Shown: positions 25,936 to 37,898 of the stretch, piece after piece
Layout: every line of letters begins with the position of its first letter
How positions within the stretch are numbered: the stretch's first letter is position 1
NCBI GenBank assembly: GCA_000499405.2
Contig: HG738137.1
Location: 12,584,121-12,648,120, forward strand
From: Onchocerca volvulus
Taxonomy: Eukaryota; Nematoda; Chromadorea; Rhabditida; Onchocercidae
Length of the DNA stretch: 64,000 nt
Reading direction: 5' to 3'
The notes under the pieces: model-generated
Told to the model about the DNA's origin: nothing
Database searches by the model: none
The model's input: the letters and a program-made list of their open reading frames with translations, nothing else
Made by a program: the position numbers and the translations under genes

Positions 25936-26303
25936 ATGGGTATTGAAAAAGTTGCGAAAAATACTCCTACGAAAATTGTGAAGCTCGATATTAATCCTGC
26001 TTCTGGTTTTGCAAAGTTTTGTTAGCAAAAATTTAAGCAGTAGTATTAATTTAAGTCTAGAAAAAATGAAAAAAATAGCAGATATTGCAAGAAATATATT
26101 TAATGCATTTATTGCAACTGACAAAAATAGAGATTAATTCAGTAGCTGAAACAGATTTTAGAGATTTTGTTGCGCTCGATGCAAAGATTGATTTTGATGA
26201 CAGTGCTCTATACTGTCATCCGAAAATTGCGCATCTCCGTGATTATGATGAAGAAGTAAAGGAAGAAATAGAAGCTTCAAAGCTTCGGGAGTTAAATTTA
26301 TAA
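25936..26303 (+). CDS. possible small acidic protein (2 exons, 76 aa)
   Basis: A tentative two-exon frame joins 25936-26005 to 26143-26303. The donor is TCTG/GTTTTG and the acceptor is AATTCAG, phase 1 to 1, ending in TAA. The product starts [11 protein letters not shown] and ends in an acidic helix ([14 protein letters not shown]). A TTTTTTTCAG acceptor lies just upstream (25,918-25,927), so this could be the 3' end of a longer gene or a trans-spliced start. I recognise no family. The second exon is the more convincing half. Confidence 0.35.
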
Positions 26304-27789
26304 AAATGGACAACAATATTGGTCGCATGGTAAATGGTGAAGAGCAATTAAATAAGAGTGTAAATATGTATGCAAATTTTTGTAAAGCGTGAATGTAATT
26401 TACATTTTTCTTTTTTTTTTTTCATCTTATATCGAAGTTTTTCTTTTCGCTCATTTTCACGTATTTGCATTTTCTCACCGTAATATTTTCATTCTTTTTT
26501 CGCTCATGTTCACGTTTTTTTCATACTTCAGTAATATCATACCTTAGTAATCATATGACATTTCCTAATTCATCAACAATTTTTGTTCACTTTATGTTCA
26601 AATCATTTTATGACAGTAAAATTTCGTAAAATTTCTCAATTTCTTGGGTTTTTAAACATATTATCAAAAAAAAAGAAAAAAAAAAAGAAGAAAGAACAGT
26701 GATCAAATAAATGCAAAAGTATTTGATTTTCGTACAAATAATAATATTTGAATACACAGAATTTTTATCATAATTTATTCAAAACAATTTCATTATTTTT
26801 GCTTTTTTTATTTAAATTTCAAATTTCATTTAAATGTTATAAATAAATCCGAAATTTTGTTTTTTTTTTCCTCTTTTTCCACTTTCCTTTAAATCTTTCG
26901 AAACAAAAACACTCATAAAAAAAAAGGAATAAAATATGAAAATTTTGATAATATATGACAAATTTTATGAGGAAATTAATTTATTATATTTCATAAGAAA
27001 TTCGTCGGTGCTATCATATAAAGTTCAAACATTTTTATGAGTATAAATATATGATCAAATTAATTTCGAGTTCTCGTAATTTCGCAAAAAATTTTCTGCA
27101 ATTTTATTTTAAAATTTACAAAATTTTCAATCTTCTCACTATCTGATTACTGAAAAATTTTAAATTACCTCATTTCACAGTAATTAACTATCTAATACCT
27201 GTAAATAAAATATATGTGTACACTGCATTTTACGAGACTAACCAAAATTTTTTAGCTCAAAAATTTGCTATTTATTTCTTATTTCCAATTTTGTTGTTGA
27301 TAAAAATTAATTAAAGATATAACCATTAAAATATGCATTTTATTTCTCTATTAAAATTTAACTCCCATCAGTTTTGCTAATTAAGAACATTTATTACATG
27401 CATCAGACACACCAATTTAAGCAGCATTATTAGAAGTAATTAATAGGCTAATTGTAATTATTTTTAAAAAATACTATAATACTAATCACTTAGGATCATT
27501 TATGTATCATATAAATATATATTAAATATTAACTACCATGAAGTGAATTTCCTAAGTTTTTGAAGTCCGAAATATTACGGAATATATATTGCACATTAAT
27601 AAATTTTACATAGCAAAAGAAAAATGGGTTGGGTGGTGCAATTTTTTGATTTGAATTTGCTTTTAAAATTTCTACCCAAATTTATAAATTTTTTAAAATA
27701 AAAATAACTCGATGCAAACGTTGTGTAACTTTGATGCAAACGTTGTGTAACTCTGAACGAATTTGAAAATAATCGATAATTATCAAAAA
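26304..27789. other. AT-rich region without supported gene
   Basis: Low-complexity, AT-rich DNA with several poly-A and poly-T runs. A small direct repeat of 'gatgcaaacgttgtgtaact' occurs twice at about 27,712-27,751. No exon chain was found on either strand. Confidence 0.45.
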
Positions 27790-27991
27790 TCTATATAAGT
27801 AAAAATGTAAATGTTTGTTATAACTTTTGATAAAATGTTCCAAGTTCTTCTTTACCAATTGATTTGGAAATTTGAAACAACGTTGCATTTACCGTGTGTT
27901 CTTATATAGATATACATCTTTATTTTTTTAGCTGTCACAGGTATGACAGCTAAAAATAAGTGAGCAGACATTTTTTATTTATTTAGACTAG
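27790..27991 (+). mobile_element. short non-autonomous Helitron-derived element
   Basis: The left end reads TCTATATAAGTAAAAATG after an A, the terminal sequence shared with the larger Helitron relics here. It continues with the family's typical 5' sequence (GATTTGGAAATTTGAAAC, CGTTGCATT). An internal palindrome GCTGTCA/TGACAGC (27,931-27,950) is followed by TAAAAATAAGTGAGCAGAC, a block found again near 45,211 and 51,536. The right end is an inverted version of the same terminus (TCTAAATAAATAAAAAATG on the minus strand, ending at 27,987), immediately followed by CTAG and a small GCCAA/TTGGC hairpin. It has no coding capacity. Confidence 0.6.
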
Positions 27992-30133
27992 CCAAGTTGG
28001 CCAAGTACAGCTTAGCATAACATAACTTGAGAGGAAAAATGCTTCCCAAAAGAAAGCGAAAAATAAATGCCATATTAAGAGATAAGAAAAATAATTCGTA
28101 AATGTAAAATTAAATAAATAATAATCTGATATTAATAACATTGTGTCGGAAGATAAAAATCGACAATATTTTTATGCAATTTTATATGCGTAAAATTGTT
28201 TTATTTGACTTATATTTATCTTTGTAATGAAGGAAAAAATTTTTATTTAAGAAAGAATATTGCAAATTATAAGCATAATGATTTATAATGAATGATTATT
28301 TTTATCATTTAATTGAATATATTATTCATTTCTAAAATCTATCGCTTCTAATATTTTTTCCTGTTTCTCTCTCTCTTTTTTTTTTTTCATTATTTTTATT
28401 CTTATTTTTTTATAATCCGGTCTCTTTCTGCTGTTAATTGTAATACATTTTAAATTATGCCAATTAAAATATTATTTGATCTTCAACAATATATATCATT
28501 AATATATATGTATATATACATATATTGATGATCATTTAATGATACTTATTATTCCTTTTTTAAATCAAATTATTCGTTATATATAATTTTGATTAATTGA
28601 AAATGAATATGCAAAAAAAAAAAAAAAAAAAAATTGGCCAGTTTTATACTATCGATGTAATATAACATTTACGTTTATATAATTTAAATTTAATTAAAAT
28701 ACATAATTTTTTCATTGTTATATTAATAAAAATATGAAATATTGAATTTTTATGCTGCTAAACTAAATAAAATAATTCATGAAATATGATTTATTTTTAA
28801 ATGAATTGAATTTTTTCACGCATAAAGTATTATTTCCAATATAATACGCCATTCAATGACTTCACAAAATTATTTATTTATTCAAATCTTTGACCTAAGA
28901 CTTGATATGTAAATATCATGTTTACATCAAATTTTATCTAAAAACATTTCGATTCATAATCGTACTGCCTTCGCTCGTCTAAAAATATATGATAATAATA
29001 GATTTTTGGATTAATAATAATGAAAATAAGAAAAGATACAGTGTTACTGAGATATTTTGAATGAAATTTGAAAAACAAAGAATGAAATATATGTTAAAGT
29101 GCACAATCGTAAGATCAAGACCAATAATCATTTTCTCCCCTTTTTTTTTGATTTCAGATTGATATTAATGATGAATTATACAGAGAAAGATTCAATTTTT
29201 GTTATGATAATTTTGAACATAATTTTATAGAAAAATAATTAAGTAACAATAATGACCATAATTTCAGCTATTATCTACTTCGTCATTCGAATTTTATTAA
29301 ATTTTGATATTTTATCTTTCTATTTTTTTAGAATTTCACTATCATTTCCGAATTTTCTACATATTTTTTTGCTCCTATATTTTTAAATTTCAGTCCGAAT
29401 TTCGAATAACAAAAGTTTTCGAAAATGAAATTTCATAAATTCGCAAAAAATCATAAATCATTGATCATTTTTTTTTTTTAATACTATTTTTGGATAATTT
29501 GATTTAATAGAAGCAATTTTCTTCCTTTTTTCTCCTCCCCAAATCTCCACGCAATTAAATAATTCAGTAAGTAATCAATATGTAAAATTTAATGATGAAA
29601 TGTAAAAGCAAAAAAAATTGCTGAACGATAATATTTATACTTTTTTTGGCTTTCTAATCTTTCTCGCATAACAAACAATTAAATAGTGATAATTAAATGA
29701 TTATGATGTGTAATTAATTTTTTTTTTAAACATTTTTTTTTCTTTATTTATTTATTATCAAAAAATCAATTAATCATTTATTTAATTTTTATTCCCATTT
29801 TTCAATAGTTTTCTTAATATTCCCAGTATTTTATGGAAATTTCAGTCATAAATTTCCGTTAAATGTTAGATAGTAAGCAGAACTGACACTATCCCTGCTA
29901 GTAGGCAGAAATAACACTATTCTTTCCTTATAACTAACAAGAACCTGGAAACCGAATTAGAAACATCATTAAGATATCACTAAGAACATTTTCATTTTTT
30001 CTAACAAAATCTAGATGTAGTTAGCGCAATATGAAATTTGGAGCGCCGATATTCACAAAGCTGCTATATGATTATCTTTAGAACTTAACTGCATCACTAC
30101 CGATAGAATCATGCAGGTCATTTTAGTAATCGA
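27992..30133. other. AT-rich region without supported gene
   Basis: No exon chain was found on either strand. The region contains a perfect AT palindrome around 28,502-28,526 (tatatgtatatatacatata), a poly-A run at 28,613-28,633 and scattered T-runs. Its right edge is the 3' flank of the minus-strand ERMP1-like gene. The element-like word 'agtaggcagaaataacactat', preceded by a variant copy 'agtaagcagaactgacactat', occurs at about 29,872-29,922. Confidence 0.4.
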
Positions 30134-33100
30134 TTAAAATGTGTGCACCACAATTTCGGAAACCCCAGCAGTAGCTGTCATTGCCCATTTCCACCAACCT
30201 ACAGCCAAATGTGGTGTCTTCCGGCGTGACTCAATTAATGATCGGAGTTGAATAAGAGTATCGGAATATTGATGAGGCCAAATGTGGTGTCTTCCGGCGT
30301 GACTCAATTAATGATCGGAGTTGAATAAGAGTATCGGAATATTGATGAGGCCCTGAAAAATAAGACTTCATCAAAATATGCAAGATTTTCAATATTGCAG
30401 CCTATAATTATTACGAATTACAATTACCGAAAGTTCCGAAATGTTTTTGTATTTGGAACGTACAACAGTAGTTAACTTAATGTAAAAAATCCTCATCTTT
30501 ATGGTAAGAAAAATAAATTTTCGTTTTAAAAAATGCTTTCTGAAAATTATGGAATGAATTGGCAATAAAAAAAATTTAATTTTCGGGAAAATAAAAAATT
30601 TTTCGATTATGGAAATAATTAATGAATTTTTGAACTTTCAATCTCAATTCATTTTTTTAAAAAATCAAACAATTAACCATGAATGTAATGCGTAGCAACT
30701 GACATTTCCAAGACTGGTATTTCACTGATATTCAATGCACTGAAAGCGGTACCTCTCTATAAATAAAACTATTTAGCATTGTTTCCATTACATAACTTTT
30801 CTAATAAAAATTTCTTATCATATAATTCCCACAATTAATAAATTTCTTCTCAGTTTCGACCCTCTAATTCTGAAAACCAGTAAATGATTAATTAATATGA
30901 ACAAACGAAATGTTTGACGAAAAATTCAAGCCGTTTAAAATATATTAATTTCTACCCAGTCTTTATTTTTTAAAATTAATTAGGCAACTTAAAATTAATT
31001 AAACAACTGATAAAACTAATCTAAATTAACCAACCTTTTTTAGAACAATCCAGAAATTTCGTTCTTGGGGAATTTCAGCTCCACAAGTAAGAAAAATGTA
31101 ATAAGTATTACGTTTACTAAAAGTATCTGGGTGGAAATTTGTGAACGACCAACTATCCATTTCAAGATCGTCCAGGGGTGTCACGTGCAATGACATTTTA
31201 TCAGCACCACCCGAAATTGTAAAATTTAGTCGCAGTTCAGATTTCGAGAGTAACTGTTTCTCGACATTGGTGACTTTGATAGGACTGGCTATTAGTGGCT
31301 GACCAGGCAATGGTATCCAGCGAGATTGCCTGCAAATAAAAAATTTGAAAGATTGTCATGGTAAAGAGAGATGAATGATTGAATCAAGATAAATGATTAA
31401 AGGAATATTTCGATACTTCAGTAGCAGTTGATAGCTCATCAGCATATGCTGAATAGAGTGATTAAAATGATTGATTTTCATTTATTTGATGGTTGTATCG
31501 TCATTGATTTGAATCAGTACTTTCTCCATTCCATACACTTTTGTCATCCCAAGCAGAAAATAAGTCAATTGATAAAATTCTGTCACTTTTTTTGTTGGTA
31601 ATATAATAAATAAAAGTAATCATTGAATTGATTTGATCGGTATCAAGCATATTCGTCATTCATTCTTTAAATCCAAATTAAAGGTAATTTTGAAAAAACA
31701 TCGAATACCGTGGAAGAAACAGTCGACGAACAGCTTTATAATACGGAAGACGACAATATTCATCTTTAATATTACTGCAATTTAGTTCATTGTTTCCTAA
31801 AAATTGTATTGAACTAATGACACCTGTTTTATTTTTTGAAATGTAACATCAAAACATAACATCAAAAAAAAAAAAAAGACGAAGAATCAATGAGAAGTAC
31901 CGATCAAAAAAGTATGTTCCGGCAAATCGGTAATCCCACGATAATCTAATGTATATACAAATAATGCATGTTCTTGAACTGATATATTGCTTTTGAACGA
32001 ATAAACTGATCGTTTGGTATCCTGGAAAAAGTTTCATAATTTTTAGTCATAGATTTCTAAATATTCAAAAAAAACAAAGTTCTCGTAATACTCGACATAA
32101 TATTAACTGAATTTTTCCATGCAAAGTTTGAAAAGAAAACTTTTACCAATGCAAAAATCCGTCTCACACGAGGGCTTTCATCGGAGTATTTATAAGGCCA
32201 ACCAAGACTTGTACAGCATAAGATTATGAAAAACAAGCTATACAACACTAAGCCACATTTTACTGGATAATCCATGCGACGGCTAACATATATCAGATTA
32301 TTCTGAAATAATAGATTAAAGTAATTATATTTTAAATTTTATACTTAGGAAAAACTTAGAAATCACAATTTTTTAGTTTATACCTATCAAAAAAAAAAAA
32401 AAAGAGAAGAGGAAAATGCTGTTCAGATAAACTGAAATACAGAATTCCATAAAAATAGAAACGTTCGAAAATGTGACCAGAAAAAAGCATGTTTGACCAA
32501 AATGCACAAACCGTAGAAAAAATAAAACCTAATGCAGCAGATAGACTCATCAGCATTATGAGAAATTCGGGATTTACAGCTGCACCCATGGAATTCTCAC
32601 AGACTAAGTCCATCGCTCCACTTCTATAAAATTATCTTCCGATCTACTGCGCTGAGCAGATAATAATTATTAAGATTAAAAATTACTTGTTATAAATCGC
32701 ATTTTTCGCAGCAGCCAAAGTAATGGATCGCGAAATAATAAAAAAAAATTATAAAGCAAAAATGATGCAGCGGTAATTCCAGCAAATGTCGCAAGTGCCA
32801 ATAATATTGAAAGCAGTAACAAAACACTATCAAAATGCACCATTTCTTGATTAGGTCTCTGAAAGTTTGTCATTTAATTTTGCTTAATATCAAAGAAGTT
32901 TTTACTTTTCAGGATTTTTCATCAAATGTTTCCATTCGATTTACTCGTTGTTTCGAAGCCGATTGAATCTAGCATTGTCAACATGTAATAATTTAGCACT
33001 GTTAATATGTAACATTGTTTTATCGACATTCCTGATATTTCCAATATAATTATTATATTATGCTTCGACAACATTGCTTTTCTTCAATGAAGCGATGATT

Positions 33101-34557
33101 AAGTTAGATTTTGAAAAACTATCAATAAGCAAATTGAGATACTGAATAAACAAGCCTATCTTTCTTCCTGCAGCCATATTTATCAGATGATTCATTAAAA
33201 TTTCAATCATTTATCATGAAAATCCTTCTTCCTTAAGATAATTTTACAACTGTTATAAAATACCCCATCTCATTTATATTATAATATCATTCAAAATTAT
33301 TTTCCAACTTAAACTTTAAAATATAGTTAATATCTAGAAAATCATTTTCATTATTTTTATTGCTTTTCATTATATTTCGTCCAGTGAACTGATGAAAAAA
33401 AATACCTTATGTAGCTCAGCTAGGATTGAATGAGTAGCACAACCAGCGATAAGAAGAGGAAATATGTAGAGAGGAAAAGCAAGTTCCGGAAGTGAGTACC
33501 AGCACATAACCATGTCGAGTTTGATAATAGCTAAGACAACTAATGCACCTATTACTGAAAACAGTGTTTTACTTACATCATTCCTGTTTAGGAAATCTCT
33601 ATAAATGTATATTTTCTTCCTAATACATAAACGTTTCGTTTTTCCTGATGCATACAAGTAATGTTAAAGATCAGCTTCAATAAGTAATATATTAAGTGAA
33701 GTAAGGTAAAAACATTAAAAAGTGAGAAATGAATATAATATAAAGATTAAACGAGAATATGTGTGCGTATAATGCATTTACAAAGTAAAACTTTGACACA
33801 AAATAGCTTAACTAAAAATAAGTACATATAAAATCACTTACCAAACATAATAACTATCGCGATAATGTGGTCAAAAATTGCTTTAAACAAATCCATCAAA
33901 TTATAAAACTCTTTTCTGATACGTAAAGAAATGATTATCAAAACTATCAATGCAGTTGCATAATTGAGAACTTGTCCAACAGTTGCTGAATAAAAAACCG
34001 TAAAAATGCCTGCGACATCGTAAAATACCCAACGGTTGGCTTGTCGAAAATCACTTGGTCGATCTAGATACGTAGATTTGACCAAAGCCTTAATGAAAGG
34101 GCATATAAATCATACGAACTACCTGATTATTAATCGAAACGACAATCAAAGAATGGTGATTATACAGGATACAGTAATAATAAGTATTTGTGCCTGCGGA
34201 TTAAAAATATTAAAAATTACCTTAATAACGGCAAGTACGTTCTCGCCGGCACGTTGAATACATCCTGGAGTGATGTATTTCGGAGTATCAAACTCCGTGT
34301 GATAAACCCATCCATTCCGAACATAAGCAATATCAAGGCCTGAAATGTTGCGAATTTATTAAAAATTATCTGATTTGTTTCCATCAAAAACAAGAATCAA
34401 TCTTACCTGGAATATGACCGTAATCTCGGAAAACCCGAAAATCTGTATCAGATGGGATAATGCCAGCTTGGAATATTTCCTGTGCTAAAACACTGCAATG
34501 AGGATGAGGTGCATTTTCTAGGTAAGTCCGCAAAAGCCAAGAATTTCCAGGTCCAGC
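30134..34557 (-). CDS. ERMP1/FXNA-like ER metallopeptidase (M28), 3' portion, probably damaged
   Basis: ERMP1 proteins are ER membrane peptidases with an M28 zinc domain and a multi-pass C-terminal half. Exons, minus strand: 34557-34407, 34339-34221, 34088-33842, 33554-33406, 32858-32687, 32623-32512, 32302-32147, 32021-31900, 31774-31709, 31329-31035, 30756-30678, 30352-30134. The first two encode the end of the M28 domain: [27 protein letters not shown] (last zinc His). Next come hydrophobic TM exons, then [30 protein letters not shown] and VATHYIHG, in the family order. Phases match at all junctions except 32687/32623, which is off by one; a T9 run in the preceding exon is a candidate site. 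About one TM segment seems missing there. The last exon carries a 73-bp duplication that shifts its frame. Exons for the N-terminal catalytic half are not visible upstream, where Helitron DNA begins at 34,570. Confidence 0.85.
30204..30349. repeat. 73-bp tandem duplication inside the last ERMP1-like exon
   Basis: Two head-to-tail copies (30,204-30,276 and 30,277-30,349) read as identical by eye, each starting gccaaatgtggtgtcttccg. One unit alone would leave the exon in frame (146 bp, finishing SEIVVHTF then TAA at 30,134). With both units the exon grows by 73 bp, which is not a multiple of three, and the minus-strand frame hits TGA within the second unit. Confidence 0.95.
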
Positions 34558-34569
34558 CTAAAAAGAAAT

Positions 34570-34666
34570 CTATTTAAAAAACAAGCTGGATCCGGCCACG
34601 CTCCGCGTAGCCGATCCAGCTAGTCTATGGCGGCCGACCACGCTTCGCGTGTCCGGCTCCAGCTAA
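34570..34666 (+). repeat. tandem Helitron terminal hairpins
   Basis: Two hairpins in a row. The first (34,584-34,621) pairs AGCTGGATC with GATCCAGCT and has an inner ACGC/GCGT stem; it is followed by AG and TCTATGG. The second (about 34,631-34,660) has a CACGC/GCGTG core, ends CCAGCTAA, and is followed at 34,667 by TCTATC. Each unit therefore begins with TC and ends CTAG or CTAA, the hallmarks of Helitron 5' and 3' ends. The whole block sits directly upstream of the first visible ERMP1-like exon. Confidence 0.75.
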
Positions 34667-35209
34667 TCTATCTAAACAGAAACGTCAATTTTCGTTTGTT
34701 CAAAATCTTAAATCTCTGAAAGTTCTTAAACACGCGCATTATCTATATTAATTCATAATCTTAGATATCGAAAAGTTCTTATCTATTGCTCTGAAATTTT
34801 GACACAACTTTGCATTCGAATACGTGCATGTTTTTATACATCGTTGCTGTAGCTCAGTCTGGTAAAGTGCGAAAAAAGAAAAGAGAAAGAACATGTTTCT
34901 AGTGTTGAGAAAAAAAACTGATACTCTATAATTTGATTTGTGGTTTGGTTGGATTGGAGATTAATTCTTGCTATTATGATTCGGCTAGGTCAGCATTAGG
35001 TGTGAGGAAGTATTTTGCGTCTTGTATGAGAGATGAATGTTGCTAAGAAAGATTTTACTGATTGATGAAGAGTGATCCGTCACAACAAACAATTATCAGA
35101 GAACATCTAGCCAAATTAATCGCTGGGTTATTCTTTCCTTTGTCGTTGATAGAAAAGAATATTATTCAAGTGAACTGTTGAATTGTTGCTGCTGTTGTGT
35201 CGCTTTGAA

Positions 35210-35425
35210 CTATCGGACAGGAACCCTTGGAACTCCGAACAAAGTTGCTGCGTGATCTTTGTCGTTTATCTGTGAATTTGAGTGTTTCGGGGGCAAACAT
35301 GTTCGTCGTCTTTTTGAAACTTTGTCGTGCCACTTCACCTTTAGTATTTCTTGATCAGCGTAAAACGTCATTCTATGTTCAGCAGTCATGTGATTAAAAT
35401 TGTTTTGCATTCTAGTACAATCCAA
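35210..35425 (-). pseudogene. Helitron accessory ORF, divergent from Rep
   Basis: A 71-codon frame with MTFYADQEILKVKWHD and a basic SKRRRTCLPPK stretch, then SNSQINDK. Related sequence occurs at three other Helitron relics: about 41,680-41,830 (DQEILKVKW), 47,310-47,650 (LKVKWHDIVSKRR) and 54,040-54,228 (SQINDK, then a Q-run and ending TKERIT). Its repeated presence argues for a real element-encoded protein. The function is unknown to me. Confidence 0.55.
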
Positions 35426-35466
35426 CTGATGATTATAGCTTGAACCGGCATGTTCTCATCCGCACT

Positions 35467-37880
35467 ATGACTGAAGTATGTCTTTATTGCAAGGCTCTGA
35501 AACTTAACGGAATACGAAAGAAATGTGTTGAGCCGCCCGGAAAAATTAAACTGCCTTAACTTGAAGAACCGCTAGAGCCATTAAAAACTTCGCTGACCGC
35601 ATATGCCACCGCATCAAAGCGACAAGATATACAACTCGTATTTCCAAATTACGTCGTTCGGCGCAGAAACCGTAACGTTATGACAAAAAATACGATACAT
35701 AGAACTTGAGGTAAACTGAATCCAAATCCACTGTGCATGATAGACGGAAAATGCTGTAAGCGTTATCCTCGAGCATTAATATCCAATACAGTTACAAGAA
35801 ATGATAGAGTCCATTATACAGAAGATCAGCAGAAGATGGTGGTAAATTAGCAACCACGCAAATGTGGAATGGTGATATCGAAGTAGATAACCGGTGAGTT
35901 TTCCATATTCGCCTTTGCTATTAAAAGCATTCAAAGTGCTTATAAACGTGAAAAACTGTAACTCTATTAAATCGATCAAATATTTGTAAGTACGAGAATA
36001 AAGGGAGCCACATGGCAGTTTTTGACGTGCAGCCAAGAATAAGTGATAAGAATGCGGTATAACATAACGGTAAAGTAGCGCAGTATTAGATTGGAAGATA
36101 CGCAAATAGCAATGAATTTGTATGGCAAATTCTTTCGTTTTCCTTACATGAACGAAGTCCATCTGTTTCTTCACTTAGCAGTACATCTAGAAAATGGACA
36201 ACGTGTTTATTTCACAGTTGCAAATATGCAACAATAGCCTCGAATCCATCGGTTTTCTTTGCATTACCTCAAACTGATGCATTTGCGAAATTACTGTTAT
36301 ATTCGGAAGTATTACACACGTATTACACAAGGAAGGCGAATAGAAGATTATTTGAACGACTCAAGGAAGGAGAACCAGTTTATGGTTAACCTGGCATATT
36401 CAAATAAACTATAATAGGCAGTTTGTACACCGTGCATCCTAATCAAGACGAATGCTTCTTCCATTGCATGTTGTTAGTAAATGTGCCCGGTCCAACCTCC
36501 TTCAGCAATAAAAAATTGTCAACGGCGTTACACATGCTACTTTCCGCAGTGCGTGTCAAGCTTTGAATTTATTGGAGAACGGCCGACATTGGAATGTATG
36601 CATTAATGACGAATGCAACATGTTACATTCAAATCAAATTCGTACATTGTTTGGAATCATATTGAATGTCTGCTCTCCTTCATCACCAGCAGAGTTATGA
36701 CAGAAATATAAATCGCATATGCTGAAGATATTCTCCATTGAATACAGCGAAAATTCATATATGAAATGAATTTTACAGCAGAAATCTACAACGAAGCGTT
36801 GCTAATGATTGAACACTTTTGCTTACAAATCGCGAACAAAGTTCCCGATCAATTGGAATTGTCATCACCGAATCGATCTGCTGCTGCTTCGTCCGATGTA
36901 GGATTGTATAGCGAACAAAATTACAACACTACTGATCTTTTGTCAGATATGCAATCAAATATTCCTAAGCTAAAGTTTGAGCAAAAGGGCATTTACGATC
37001 AAAAAATGCAAACTATCAATAAGGGAGTTGAAGAAATCTTCTTTTCAGATGCACCAGGAAGAACTGATAAAATGTTTCTAATTAAATTGATTTTAGCAGC
37101 AATTCGATTTCAAAATGGCATTGCTTTAGCTCTTGCATCGTACAGAAAAACTGCAACATTACTACCAGATGGAAGAATTGCTCATTCTACTCTGAAATTG
37201 CCATTGAGTATGTCATTGAAACTCCACATGCAATATTTCCATAGCATCCAGCAAGGGGAAAGTATTGCAAAATTGCAAATTTATTGTTTCGGATGAATGT
37301 ACAATGGCGCTCAAAAAATCGGTCGAGGCTCTTGATCGATCATTGTAAGATTTGCGTGGAAATATCAGACCATTTGGGAATGCATTAGTATTGCTCGGAA
37401 GAGATTTCAGCCAATTATTATCTGCAATTCCTCAGTCAACGCCAACGAACGAAATAAATACTTGCTTGAAATACCAATTTGAGGCGATACGTAAAGCTGT
37501 TAGAATTAATTACAAATAGGGTGTCCAGCTGCAAAACGATCGATCAGCTGGGATATTTTCACATCAACTGCTGGAAATTGGGAACGGAAAGGTGACGGTT
37601 GATCTGACTAAGAATCACGATTAGCTGAGTGAACGAACTATTCTTGCCTCCAAGAATAAACACATCCATAAAGTCCGTCGATAGTTATGGAGGCACATGA
37701 AACGGTTAATTATTCAACAGAATTTTTAAATTCATCCGATCTGCCAGGGATGCCATCGTACGTACTGCAATTGGAAATTAGCATGCCAATTCTCATGTTG
37801 CGAAATATCAATCAGCCAAAACTTTGCAACGACATGCAGCTTGCAGTAAAAAAAATTAATAAGTAATGTCGCAAAGCGAC
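35467..37880 (+). pseudogene. Helitron Rep/helicase (RepHel), broken
   Basis: The frame opens with MTEVCLYCKALKLNG, the same N-terminus as the copy at 41,578, and reaches a stop after GKIKLP. Recognisable blocks follow with stops and frame jumps: YTVHPNQDECF and LVNVPGPTSF near 36,430-36,500, then an open helicase segment at 36,766-37,296 (176 codons). In that segment the Walker A site reads APGRTDKMF rather than the expected GGTGKT type, so ATP binding is probably lost. The DNA after 37,296 keeps helicase-like words in shifting frames to about 37,860. The PIF1-like helicase would unwind DNA during rolling-circle transposition. This copy cannot encode it. Confidence 0.85.
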
Positions 37881-37898
37881 AATCTTGATAGACCTAGA

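Noticed and set aside
32356..32613. Long minus-strand frame ending in a Phe run as one ERMP1 exon
   Set aside because: Only the part down to 32,512 fits the family and phase; the rest runs into intron and a poly-A tract on the plus strand.
35776..36174. 132-codon minus-strand ORF, one of the longest in the window
   Set aside because: It is antisense to broken Helitron Rep sequence on the plus strand, with no family signature of its own.
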